DNA of 64,000 bases from Cenococcum geophilum 1.58 (taxonomy: Eukaryota; Ascomycota; Dothideomycetes; Gloniales; Gloniaceae), in the NCBI GenBank assembly GCA_001692895.1, contig KV748177.1, forward strand, positions 3,696,130 to 3,760,129. The letters are read 5' to 3'. Shown piece after piece: positions 46,718 through 57,137 of the stretch; position 1 is the stretch's first letter, and each line of letters begins with the position of its first letter. Position numbers and translations under genes: made by a program. The notes under the pieces are model-generated. The model was given only the letters and a program-made list of their open reading frames with translations, was not told the DNA's origin and made no database searches.

Positions 46718-47079
46718 TACGGAGGTCGCTATCATCTAAATTTGCACCTTCCCAATTAGGAAACTAAGCAACTGCGCACGTGAAATCACGGGTGCGTAGC
46801 TATCAGCCTACCCTACGTAAATTTAGACACGATCCCGCTACAAATGCGTAATTCTTAGCACTGCTGCGTAAGCTGCAATACCGGCTGCGTAAATTATAGC
46901 ACCAATAAATTGTAATAAATTTTAAGTTATAATAACTACTTTAATACTATTAATAGTAATAAATTTAATTTAGAATTTATATAAAATATAAAAATATAAA
47001 TTTATTAATATACTTAGAGAGTCAGCGAATTATTTTCCTAATTAGGCAGGTGCAAATTTAGATGTTAGCGACCTCCGTA
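46718..47079 (+). mobile_element. TIR element with TACGGAGGTCGCTA ends
   Basis: A 362-bp element. The left arm TACGGAGGTCGCTATCATCT continues AAATTTGCACC and AATTAGGAAA; the right arm is its reverse complement with few mismatches over about 46 bases. The interior, 46900-47010, is almost pure A/T. TA at both ends fits a TA-duplicating superfamily. It is non-coding. Confidence 0.7.
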
Positions 47080-47329
47080 CACGGAGCTCAGCGCCCTCGG
47101 GTTATCGATAAGGTCAAGCCAATCAGATCAGATAAACACGCTCTCAACCGGAGGCGCCGAGACGGCGTACTTATCGAAAGGCGTCGCTTGCTATACGTTT
47201 TTTCTTCTTCAACTGAGTGCTGGGCTATGATATCTGCAGAGCTGGGTCTACTATTGTCGAACGGACCACCCTATGTCTCACTACCCCGCTAATGTCTTAC
47301 AAACCTGTTTCTATTACCTAGTCATTACG

Positions 47330-47400
47330 TACTACCTCATGTATATATATAGTCTCTTTTCTTCGTAGATTAATCTACACACGAGTCCTCCTTTCCTGAC
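47330..47400 (+). repeat. Copia-type LTR fragment, divergent copy
   Basis: The stretch around ATGTATATATATAGTCTCTT and ACACACGAGTCCTCCTTTCC matches the middle of the LTRs at 56864 and 58015 (TGTATATATAGCCTCTTTTT, ACACACGAGTTCTTCTTTTC). Only this part is recognisable, so it is a fragment. Confidence 0.5.
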
Positions 47401-47425
47401 CTAATTGTCCGTTCAACAACTATAG

Positions 47426-47635
47426 TATCAGGGGAAAATATTGTTAGTTCGGCGCTAAGTGGGGCCACCGGGGCTAGCTAGTTCTAAGAGTCAAAAACGC
47501 AAACCTTCACGCAACTCTTGCAGTCCGCTCCTAAATAAACTCCGCTCGCTACCTAGCTTGGTTTTTTACTGTGTTATAGAGTTATCGTAGCTAACCTCGG
47601 CTTAGCGCCGAACTAACAATATTTTCCCCTGATAC
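47426..47635 (+). mobile_element. TIR element with TATCAGGGGAAAATATTG ends
   Basis: A 210-bp element with perfect 34-bp inverted arms: TATCAGGGGAAAATATTGTT running to GGCGCTAAG on the left, and CTTAGCGCCGAACTAACAAT running to CCCCTGATA on the right. The interior is non-coding. It abuts the 3' end of the decayed gene at 47640-48102 and may have truncated it. Confidence 0.8.
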
Positions 47636-47639
47636 CATA

Positions 47640-48102
47640 GTAAGATACCATAGAAAATGTAAGGTGCACTGAACTTACGAATTCCAGGAGAAGCCGAGCA
47701 GCGCCACTTGTTTGAAGGATTCAATCTTTCCGATACACTAGGGCTAGAAAGTAAGTAGGAGTTGCTATTGGATAGCTTAAGATGATCCATGGCAATCGTC
47801 CAAATCTTTTTCCAAGGGGTTTTCTGAGCTTGATAGGGCTCGACAGGGTTTGACAGGGAAGTTTGAATGGCCTTGAGCGAGGTTGACATGGTACCGCGTT
47901 CGGGCGCTATTCGCAGTATCCCTTCGCCTGGTAAAATGTGTCCTACGGTTATCGATAAGATCCAGCTAATAGAATCAGGCTCTGTGATCAAATCTACGTG
48001 GTTGTAGAAGCTGTCGATTTCAGTATACAGTTGCTATATACACTCAATATATTGAGTCGGTGGAACAAAGTCTATATCATCAGAAGTGCGATTGGAAGGC
48101 AT
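47640..48102 (-). pseudogene. Decayed open frame of unknown family
   Basis: On the minus strand, an ATG at 48102 opens MPSNRTSDDIDFVPPTQYIE, meets a TAG at 48036-48034 and then stays open for about 130 codons (QLYTEIDSFYNHVDLITEPD, APERGTMSTSLKAIQTSL, NKWRCSASPGIRKF) until it runs into the TIR element at 47635. The TAG is followed at once by CAA, so a mutated Gln codon is plausible. The amino-acid content looks protein-like, but I do not recognise it; it may be a fragment of a repeat-borne gene. Confidence 0.45.
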
Positions 48103-48418
48103 GGTTGATTGACGTATATTAATTAAACCTATGTAGGTAATGCGCGTACTTTTGATTCTGGTGTTTTGGTCCGACTTTCGTAGGACGCTACCAGGGTGGG
48201 CCCGTCGGCCATCTGCCTACATATCCCTACCTTAGTATTCCGGCAAACACCCCCGCAGGGGCTCGTCTTATTTATTAGGTCCTCGTCAGCTTCTAAAAGC
48301 TTTTACAACCTTGTGATAGGTGACGTACGACGCGGAATGAGATATATTTTAACACAGTCGGGACCATCTTTGTCCCTCTCACAGCTGGACCTACATCCAA
48401 CTCCCCAATCTCACCACC
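48103..48418. other. Promoter region of the NCS1 permease gene
   Basis: No gene. AGATATATTTTAAC at about 48338-48352, some 70 bases before the ATG, is a possible TATA element. Confidence 0.45.
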
Positions 48419-50095
48419 ATGGAGCCCAAGGAAGACGTCGAGGCCCAGCTGCACAAAGGCACCGCCGTGACTGACACGGCGGATGTTGGTGCTGACAATG
48501 TTGAAGAGATCCGCGCAAAGGAGCTTCAGAGCCGCAACAGAATCCTCCGCTCAATGCGCAAGGGTGAAGAATGGCTCGACGAAAAGCTCGGTGGCATCGA
48601 AACTCGAGGGATTGACAGGATTCCGGAGGCAGAGAAGCAGCCGCCGCCAATCTTGAATATTTTCCTTATGTGGTGGTCCTTGAATGTTCATGTCGGCGTC
48701 GTTCCTCTGGGTGTTCTTGGTCCTGAATTTGGCCTGTCACTCAACCAGTCAATTGCTGCGAGCATCGTTGGTACCCTGCTCGGTGCACTTTGCACTGCGT
48801 ATACTGGAACACTGGGACCGAAGGTAAGTAGTATCCTAAGCAATTGGTGTCCGCAGGAGTAGACTGACTCTCGTCACAGCTTGGCATGCGTGCAATCGTC
48901 ACATCTCGGTACTCCTTCGGCTTCTGGGGGGCAAAGCTCTGCTCGGTACTCAATGTTGTTGTGGGAGGCGGCTTTTCGGTTGTCAATTATGTCGTTGTCG
49001 GCCAAATCCTTAGCGCCGTCTCGGACTACACAATGAGCATCACCGTCGGCATTGTGATTATTGCGATCATATCATATATTATCTCTGTCTTCGGCTTTAA
49101 GCTAATCCATGCTTTTGAGAAATACTCCTGGATTAGTACTTTCATGTTACTTCTCGTCCTGATAGGACAAGCCGCACCTCATGTAGACCCTAAAGCACCA
49201 GGAAGAGACTTCGGATTAGACTTCGCCGGATCCTTCTTAACAATTCTCGCCATCAACTTCTGTGAGTAACATTCCAGGTTTCGAAGTTCTATTTACCGTC
49301 GTCGTACTAATCCAATCACAAGCGAATGCCTCGGGCTGGTGCTCAATCGCTTCTGACTATTATTGCAACTACCCTGCCGATACCAAAGCCTGGAAAGTTT
49401 TTGCCCTCTCCTTCTGGGGTGTAGTCATTCCAACCACCTTCAGCATTGTCATCAGTGCCTGTCTCGGCAACGCCGCTGTAACAGCAGCATACCCACCCTA
49501 CGCTGATGCGTACAAGAATCACGGGCTCGGAGGTCTGATTAGGGAGGTCTACCACCCGGTGGGGTGGTCCAAGCTCTGCCTTGTTCTTCTCACCCCCTCC
49601 GTTCTCGGTAATAATATTGCAATTAATTATTCATGCGGTCTTTCGCTGCAACTGCTAGGCCACTGGTTCCACGCTGTGCCGCGCTTTATCTGGTCTCTCC
49701 TGGTTGCCATCGTCACTGCTGTTCTCGCAATTGCCGGCCAGCAACATCTCTCTACCGTAGTCAGCAGTTTTGTGTCCTTGCTCGGTTACTGGGCAGTTTC
49801 TTTCACCCTCATCCTTCTGATCGAGGACAAGTGGTTCCGCCGCCAAGAGGGTTACAACCTACCTGCGTGGGACCAACCGTCCAAACTGCCACTAGGAATT
49901 GCGGCAGTCCTAGCATTATTGACAGGCTACTTGGCTGGAGGAGTCACGGGTATGGCTCAGACATGGTATATTGGACCCATCGCGGCGAAATTTGGTGGGT
50001 TTGGTGGTGACATCGGCATCTATCTCAGCGCAGTGTTCACGGCTATTGTGTATCCTATTGCAAGGGCTATTGAGAAGCGCAAGTCCGGACGTTAA
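48419..50095 (+). CDS. NCS1-family purine-cytosine permease (Fcy2-like)
   Basis: Exons 48419-48823, 48880-49261 and 49323-50095 give 519 residues. A hydrophilic N-terminus ends with GIETRGIDRIPEAEKQ, followed by about twelve hydrophobic segments (ILNIFLMWWSLNVHVGVVPL is the first). Family marks include LGPKLGMRAIVTSRYSFGFW across the first splice, and ASGWCSIASDYYCNYPADT and GNNIAINYSCGLSLQLLG later. Fungal relatives at the plasma membrane take up cytosine, adenine, guanine or hypoxanthine by proton symport; vitamin B6 permeases (Tpn1) are another branch, so the substrate is uncertain. The third exon was joined at 49323 because it yields INFSNASGWCSIASDY in frame. It lies just beyond the MITE cluster. 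Confidence 0.9.
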
Positions 50096-51302
50096 TATTG
50101 TTGTAATGCCACAGCGGTTCGGCTTTGTTTCTTGTGATTTCAATGTTGATGATGGGGGCGATTCAGCTTCCTCGTGTTTCATTATTTCAGTGCACGCAAT
50201 AACACACGAAGCAGCGCATAACCGAGCACGATTTTGTGCATGCCTTATTTCCGATAACTCGGTACAGTTTCAAGCAGTACAGGGATGGGAGGGACGTCGC
50301 GGAAACTCCAGTTCATTTTATAAGCGAGGATAGACGCGATACTTTTTTGTCTCATGATCATGCCTTGGAGTACTTCGTATATAACTGAGAAAGTATGGTT
50401 GAAAAAAAGATAATCGGCCACGGGTGCTACGGGGCACGTCAATGGAAATTGCCCCATAAAGTGGTTCTGTGTTGCCTTTGCCACTGCCGCCGGGTTGGAT
50501 TCTCATTTAAAATAACTGCCCCCGGATCACGGGACACCAAATCCCTAGTGACGACTTCTTTTTACGATGGAAATAGTCGATCAATTAACCTATCTTTGTC
50601 ACAAGGTTGCTACTATCAACCTGGAAATTCATATTCCTGATCTCGCTCAGAAGAACTCGTACTTTCTAGCCCCGGATCACTATCTCTAGGGTCTACCGCA
50701 ATGCTACTTTTCTAACGAGTAGCAGTTGCTTTCTCGATTTCTTTTGTCCGCGCCTGACACGTATCTTGCTTTTTGGTGAGTTTTTCTTAGAGCTCGTGGT
50801 GCCTTAATTTCAGGCTTCCAGTTATGTGCAAACGATTCTTTAGAAATACATATAGCAGCTATGTTCTACAACTTCGAAGCCGAATTCACTGTCCTATTAG
50901 GAACTTGTGACACTTCTCAAGTAATTCTGAGCTTTTTATCTCAAATTAGAGCTTTAGATAGGCAATAGCTATCCTTCCTTCGTTGTTACTCTTTGCACTC
51001 TTGTTTGCCTCTGCTTGAGCAGACACTTGCGGTTCACAGCAGTATGATCCTAGTCAGGTATGCAATCCAAAGCCCAAACATACATACCTATTCATACTGA
51101 TAGAAAGGGATTGGTACGTTTGTTATTACAACTAATTCCTCTGCCCCTTTGTGAACGGGGAGGGGTATTCATATTGTAATGGGGCTTGCTACTCACAATA
51201 CATGTATCAGTAAGCTATATGCCAGCCGAAACTAATCTTCATTTCTGGGAATGATTCGCAACACTACGCAGACGCAATGACAACACTCTAGGTCTCCTAC
51301 CA
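50096..51302. other. Intergenic
   Basis: No supported gene or repeat; stops are frequent in all frames. A short ATG frame is not seen upstream of the decayed gene at 51303, whose missing first exon could have lain near 51250. Confidence 0.5.
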
Positions 51303-51860
51303 GTGGTCAACTGTCCGTTCACAATGACGATTTATAACCCACAGGTTCCATTCATCGACGGCTTTGTCGTCAATGCTTACGGTGGGGTATTCTCTGCCGA
51401 TGATCTCAGTGAAACATGCTCGTACTGCCCCACCGATATTGTTCCGAGCTGTCCTCTCGGCAACGAGACAGTGCTCTATTCTTCGGGTTTTATGGTGAGT
51501 AGGAAACTGAATACTAATTCTTAGATCTTTGTAGTATGCTGACCTTCTATTCACAACTAGGATGTGGAAGTTCCAGGCGGTCAACGATAGTATATTGACC
51601 CGAGTGGCTCCTTAGCATTCACACAACTTTCATACCATCGGGCTCTCATGTTGGCGGTTTCGCCGCTTACGAAAATAGTGGTTTGGTGAACCTTGATATT
51701 TCTATGCCTGTTCGTACTTGAGCTCCACGGAAGGCGTTTATTGGAACATCATTCAGCAAATCGCGGGTGCCACGGTTACTTCCACTTGTGTGGATGTCAA
51801 TATCCTGTGCGCCCTGTCCCGGGTGAATTTTACGTTTGGGAGTATACTTGAGCGAGCAGG
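51303..51860 (+). pseudogene. Decayed gene resembling fungal secreted IgE-binding-like proteins
   Basis: After an acceptor-like CTACCAG, the frame reads CPFTMTIYNPQVPFIDGFVV and ETCSYCPTDIVPSCPLGNET, then VLYSSGFM before a GTGAGT donor at about 51494. The next exon (from 51561) continues DVEVPGGQR, then a TAG at 51588-51590. Beyond it, YIDPSGSLAFTQ shifts frame into GSHVGGFAAYENSGLVNL and ends in a TGA near 51720. A third part (VYWNIIQQIAGATVTSTCVDV) lies in yet another frame. At least one nonsense and two frame changes mean that it is not functional as written. The intact family are small secreted proteins similar to fungal IgE-binding antigens; their function is unknown. Confidence 0.6.
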
Positions 51861-52068
51861 AAGAGAAAGTTCAGAAGCTACGAGCAGTAATAAAAAGGGG
51901 AGTTTCTTTAGCTAGGCATCGAACATACTATTGCTGGTAGATATATTATTGGTAGGGAAGAAAGTCAATGAAAAAAAGGGGGGCTTTACGAATCAAGAAA
52001 ATATATCTTATCAAGTCGTACAATCTAGCAGCGCCACCCTCTCAGACGTCTAAATGTTCTGAGGTGCA

Positions 52069-52926
52069 TCAAACCTTATCGCAATCCTTCAAGAAGCTTT
52101 CCAAAACCGGGGAAAACGCTTCAGGCTTCTCCCAGAACGGCGCATGCCCTAGCGCCTCTAATCTCAGGCATTTCCCCTGCCACAACCTCTTCCACTTAAT
52201 CTCATCCAAATAATCTAGCTCGACGAATGGCTCTGCCCCGCCATTAACAACTGCAACTAGGATGTCGTCTTCAGTCTCCACGACCTTCCGTTGATCAACA
52301 CCGACACCACCAGCGAATGCTTTCCACATGAGAAACCGAGACTTGCCGTCCGTCCGCGCCACAGTTTCCTGCATCCACTGCTGAAAAGGGCCTCCAGCAG
52401 TGGCGTGCGAAAAATCATAGACGTCTTGCTTGGAGAAGTGCTCTTGGGCCGCGAGGCTCATGTGCGCGTCCTTATTCTTGAAGCCCGCGCTCGTCTGCGC
52501 CAGCCCTAGCGCCGGAGGCGTCCCAACGATCATGAGACCTTCCATTTTCATGAGGGTTGGGGCCATCAGCGGAATCATCTCGATGCCGATGTGGCCGCCT
52601 AGTGACCAGCCGAGCACCACAACACGGTCGATGCAGAGGTGGGCGAGGATTTCTACGGCTAGGTCGGCGTACCCACGCATGCTGTAGGTTGTGGCGGGGT
52701 CCGGAGCATCGCTTGAGGCGCCGTGGCCGGGGAGATCGAAGGTGATGATGCGGCGATGCTTAGTGATAGAGGGATTGGAGATAATGGGTGAGAATATGCG
52801 CGAGCAGGAAGAGTTTCCGTGGATTAGAAGAAGGGCAGGCTTATCGGAGTCGACGAGACTATCACTGATGGAGATGAGGCCGTGATCTGTTTGTAACGTT
52901 GAACGAATCAAGTCGGGTGAAGACAT
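52069..52926 (-). CDS. Alpha/beta hydrolase, single exon
   Basis: 285 residues, without introns. The oxyanion-hole segment ALLLIHGNSSCSRIF, strand ITFDLPGHGASSDAPDP, nucleophile elbow VVLGWSLGGHIG (Ser108) and C-terminal catalytic His in LEALGHAPFWEKPEAF (His261) are all present and correctly spaced. The acid is less clear: the usual G-x-x-D after strand 7 reads VVNGGAEPFVELDYLD, so a Glu or a nearby Asp would have to serve. There is no signal peptide, so it is probably cytosolic. The fold resembles epoxide-hydrolase or haloperoxidase-like esterases; the substrate cannot be predicted. It lies in the repeat-rich part but is intact. Confidence 0.85.
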   Translation of the reverse strand: MSSPDLIRSTLQTDHGLISISDSLVDSDKPALLLIHGNSSCSRIFSPIISNPSITKHRRIITFDLPGHGASSDAPDPATTYSMRGYADLAVEILAHLCIDRVVVLGWSLGGHIGIEMIPLMAPTLMKMEGLMIVGTPPALGLAQTSAGFKNKDAHMSLAAQEHFSKQDVYDFSHATAGGPFQQWMQETVARTDGKSRFLMWKAFAGGVGVDQRKVVETEDDILVAVVNGGAEPFVELDYLDEIKWKRLWQGKCLRLEALGHAPFWEKPEAFSPVLESFLKDCDKV

Positions 52927-53263
52927 TAAAGATTGAAGGCTATATATGTATTTATCTCACAGGAGTTGTAATGGCTGGCCCCTTGATGTGCTCTTGCATG
53001 GGGTACGGATATGTAGTGAAGGGAGCTGGTCTTTTCCGGTGTCTCATTATCGTTCTGAAGATCGCCGCTAAGCGCCACTCACTCTACCTCATGTGAAACC
53101 TTTCTTGGCAGTGTGCTGGCAATAAACCTGCATAATAATTGAGTGTGGTTAAGATAAAAGGCTTGGCTAGGGCTAGGATCGTTGTTGCGTGAGGTTGCGC
53201 CAAGAAACGCTAGAGCTTGGTCCGGTATTACTGGAGAGCTACCTACTTTGCGTACAGGTTGTT
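52927..53263. other. Intergenic
   Basis: Upstream region of the minus-strand hydrolase. No gene; no clear repeat before the hairpin element at 53264. Confidence 0.5.
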
Positions 53264-53345
53264 TATCCCTTAACCTGTTGGAGTCTTCCGCTAAGGTCGC
53301 TTAAGTTCACGACCTTAGCGTAGGACTCCAACGGGTTAAGGGATA
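53264..53345 (+). mobile_element. TATCCCTT hairpin element, copy D
   Basis: 82 bp: TATCCCTTAACCTGTTGGAG against CTCCAACGGGTTAAGGGATA, with the inner arms TCCGCTAAGGTCG/CGACCTTAGCG also paired, so the whole element is one hairpin. Ends match copies A-C. Confidence 0.65.
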
Positions 53346-53592
53346 AGCCTGCTCCCATCCTTCAGCGTTCGGTATTCGTATCTGTGAGAGTAACGGCTTC
53401 ATACGGCTTTGGATCGGCGCTGAAATAAAGTCCGAGGGACTGCGAGTGTAAAGACAGCTTTATCCTACCATATGACCTACCCCAGTGTTCCTTGCCAATC
53501 CTACGCAAAGTATCCTATTCCTAGAATAGGAATTCGAAGGCGAACAGTTCAAAAGCAGAAGACTACTAATTCAGCTCTGAGTCTTATATAAT

Positions 53593-54282
53593 GGTCGCCA
53601 CTAATCGCACACCCCCTAAATGATATTCGTACACCCCCCAATTGATATTCGTACACCCCCTACCTTATTTAGTTTAGACACTTCCTTACTAAGTTTAGAC
53701 GCTTCCTCACTAAGTTAGATNATCACGTGNGTTTAACTTNTTTGCGCTTANATCGCGAAAATNAAAGTGCGCGCCATGTAAGTTTTATAACAGCAACATC
53801 ACGATTAAGTCTTAATTTTAGTTATAGTATAAGTAGTAGAGTCTAAATTTGGATCACGCCTAAGTTAATTAATTAGATTGCGTAGTGCTTTGTAAGGCGT
53901 CGCATAAACTAATTTAGGTACTACCACCTCTGCTTCGCGCCTACGCCCGCGCCTACGCCCGGTGGGACCTAAATTAACACCTCTACTTTACATTTAAGAG
54001 CCTATAATTATAGAGCGTCGTAATAGTTGGCTAATTAACTCTATAGCTAGCTCTATAACTGCCAATCGCGTTAACTTATAGAAAGTCCTTAGCATTTAAG
54101 CGAAATACTAGCTATACTATGGGCTCGTACTTTGATTTTCGCGATATAGGCGTAAATAAGTTAAACGCACGTGATGATCTAACTTAGTGAGGAAGCGTCT
54201 AAACTTAGTGAGGAAGTGTCTAAACTAAATAAGGTAGGGGGTGTACGAATATCATTTAGGGGGTGTGCGATTAGTGGCGACC
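53593..54282 (-). mobile_element. hAT-like MITE with long inverted repeats, copy 2 (inverted)
   Basis: A 690-bp relative of 44152-44875 with the interior in the opposite orientation. It starts GGTCGCCACTAATCGCAC, ends with the reverse complement, and has a perfect 8-bp duplication TATATAAT (53585-53592 and 54283-54290). Compared with copy 1 it shows many C-to-T and G-to-A changes, as in RIP. Five unresolved bases (53721, 53730, 53740, 53751, 53763) lie in the left arm. Confidence 0.85.
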
Positions 54283-54570
54283 TATATAATTACCCCGCGT
54301 CTTTTTGAAAACTTGCACACAGCTGGCTGATCTCAGACATGGCACGCGACCGCTTGCCTAAAGAGATTTAGCCGAGCTTACCCATCAGCTGTCATGAATG
54401 CGCTGCTCAGCCGCTTTCAAGAGTGTTTAATGAGACAAAGCACTCAGCCGTCAAGACTATGTGTCTGTACAAATATATCCCCGTTGCACGGACATTGTCT
54501 AAAAAAAAGCAATATTCTTTGCGGTCAACTCCTTTCAACTGTAGTTCTTAGTACTGACATAGTGCCTACC

Positions 54571-55316
54571 ATGGTATCATATCTCTGCTTCCCCTTCTAC
54601 TGGAGGTTACCGTCACGTCTAATCAGACCAGTCATCCCCAATAATCTACATGATTCGCCATGGCGAGAAACCACCGAAGGATGCCAACGGTGATGACGTT
54701 AACGGACTCTCCGTCCAAGGCATAAATCGTGCTCAAGGCCTCCGTCAAGTCTTCGGAGCAAGCAGCCAATACAACATTGGCTATGTTCTCGCGGAACACC
54801 CCAAGAAAGGTTTGTCCTCCCTATTGATACCTAGCACCCTCATACGTGCTGGCTTACAATAAAACCGGAGTCTCATCACGGTTCCTATCTCGTTGTTGCT
54901 TTCTCATCCGTGCAACTCTGCTTGTGTAGACTCCCCAAAGCTAACCATCTCATCTGAAAACAGACGGCTCCCGCGCGCGTCCCTTCGAGACCGTCGCTCC
55001 CTTAGCTAGCGACCTCGGCCTAACTGTCGATACCACTATTAACCGTGACGACGCCGTTGGCGTGGCGCAAGCCGCAAAAGCCTACACCGGTCCCGGTAAC
55101 GTTCTGGTTTGCTGGGAGCACGGCCAGCTGGCTGCCATCGCAGCAGCTATAGGCGTTGAGAAGTACGCAGAGAAGACAGGTTTGACCGGCAAGGTCAAGT
55201 ATCCGGACGATCGCTTCGATCTTATTTGGACTGTTAGGGAGCCGTATGTGGAGGTTAAGGGTGTGGTGAGCGAGGCGGTGCCTGGATTGGACGATGAGCA
55301 TGTGAATCAGAAGTAG
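54571..55316 (+). CDS. Small histidine-phosphatase-fold (phosphoglycerate-mutase-like) protein
   Basis: Best model: exon 54571-54573 (the ATG alone), intron 54574-54631, exon 54632-54809, exon 54964-55316, giving 177 residues. The joined start reads MSSPIIYMIRHGEKPPKD, carrying the RHG signature with catalytic His11. The third exon contains the second His in VLVCWEHGQLAAIAAAIG. Without the first mini-exon the protein would start at MIRHGEKP (54650), lacking the first beta strand; an in-frame TAA upstream rules out simple extension. The ATG is in a good context (TACCATGG). Relatives in fungi are uncharacterised; the fold includes phosphatases and mutases. The family length and ending fit a complete gene. 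Confidence 0.75.
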
Positions 55317-56863
55317 AAGGGGTATAGGCCAATTGAGCTACTGTTTTGAGCAGTATATATGGTGGAATGGCGGTTAGTGCCATTAGTTAGCTGCCTAAAA
55401 TTATGTATAATTTGTGATTAAAACATTGATTAAGAATGTAAGTTATTTGGAAAGACGGTTATCAAACAAATTTGGAGCACATAGGAGTCCGAATCACGTG
55501 CTCTCTTACTAACAAAATCTTCAGGTTTGCGAATTTGGTTAAGGCAGCAGGGCATAAATTGCCGATTAAACACAACCAAAATTAATTAAGAAAAGTCATA
55601 AAATATAATAGCGGAGACCTCACTTTAGAATACAGATAATAATAAAAAAGGTTTCTATTATGGATGGCAATTTAGATTTGCTGGCTGCGGCGAGACCGAA
55701 CTCACAAGCCTCACCCGGGTGCTTCCGAATCACAGATAAGGAAATCTCGCTGCATCTATATCGATAAGACAAACAAAAATTATTTCAACATCCCTGATTA
55801 GCAGCCGCTTGAACCCAACCCAAGCCTAAAGCGGGCCTGAACAAGTTCTAGTACGCCCTCCCTGGCTAATTGGCTCCAGTTGCCACTAAGTTCAATAAAC
55901 TTTCTAGATGTTTGTGATTGTTGACCGCTAACTGGCACCAAAAAGACCAGTCCTTTTAGCATCGCCAATATATAGCCTTAAATTCCGGTCGACAGTAATT
56001 CTCGAGAAATTGAGAATCACTCCTACTGAGTGGGAAGTGTGGAAGGTGCTTTGATCTTGAATTGTCTAAAATTTGCTTTTTGGAACCGCCAAAGCGAATG
56101 CTTAGTATATTGACTCTAACTTTAGCACACTAACCTGTCAGGATAAACCCCTCAAAACTTTCTAACGTATATGAACTAGGTCAACATCCGTTTAGGTATC
56201 TGTATGGAATATCTTTGGGAAATTTTCTACAAGTGTTAGGGATAGATGTATATGTTATGAGTCTTCGGTATCGAATGCATCAGAGTTCGTACACATACCT
56301 CGCAGGCCTGGTTCAAGGATGCGGCCGGTGAGTATCGTCCTCGCCTTTCAAGATGGCTGATAATCTGTCCACCACCGTCAGCATTATTATTGTTCTTCAA
56401 TTTTCTCAAATTGTTGTGGAGTAACTCCTTGATCTTAACGGTACCCAAGGAGACTGTGCTGCTTTAGTCATGGAACTCAGTTGTACACGCGGTTACTTGT
56501 CTAGCCTGGAGAAACTTTTACTCTTTGAAGCGCATTAATCTAACACCGTTCTGCGGCACCAGCTTTTGGCTACAGCCAGTTAATGTGATCCAATAAAAGC
56601 TCCGTAGCCAATATAAAGACGTCAAAGCTTTCAGACAGGTGCTGTCATAGGCTCAGAATATTTGGGATAGCATACATGTTGTTATGCCTAGCTGGCGAAG
56701 CCGAGCGGTGCACCATGCCGTCTCCAAAACCACAAATGGAGATTGTTGGGGCCGAGCAGATGCGTCAAATCCTTCGATCAGGTCTCGTTATCCCCACGAC
56801 CAACACCATAAGAGATTGCTCTCAGAGGTGAGTCGGACCGCCGGCTTGGGTAGGGAGAATACG
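55317..56863. other. Intergenic, AT-rich
   Basis: About 1.5 kb of mostly AT-rich sequence without a supported gene. The minus-strand frame at 56236-56448 shows no motif. From about 56680 the base composition changes and short Arg/Ser-coding stretches appear before the LTR. Confidence 0.45.
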
Positions 56864-57137
56864 TGTCGACCTGAGTCGGGTGTCATGCCGCCGACTCAGT
56901 TACCTACTCCTTGACTCGGTCACCGACTCAGTCACCGAGTCACCGACTCCCTATTACGTACCCCCCCCCCCTGTACCTGCATCTACCTTATGTATATATA
57001 GCCTCTTTTTCTTCATAGATCAATCAACACACGAGTTCTTCTTTTCTTATAATCGGTGCACGGACTTCCAATTAACAGTTATAAGCCTGGGGTTGTTTCC
57101 TATACGCCAATTATTCTTTTAATCAGCTGTTCCTACA
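56864..57137 (+). mobile_element. LTR copy, little mutated
   Basis: Proposed 274-bp LTR beginning TGTCGACCTGAGTCGGGTGT and ending TGTTCCTACA. It includes tandem GAGTCGG/GACTCGGTCACC words, a C-tract near 56960, a TATATATAG box, and CAACACACGAGTTCTTC. It aligns along its length with 58015-58278 in the same orientation. Similarity continues a few bases past ACA, so the 3' border is approximate. Confidence 0.6.
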
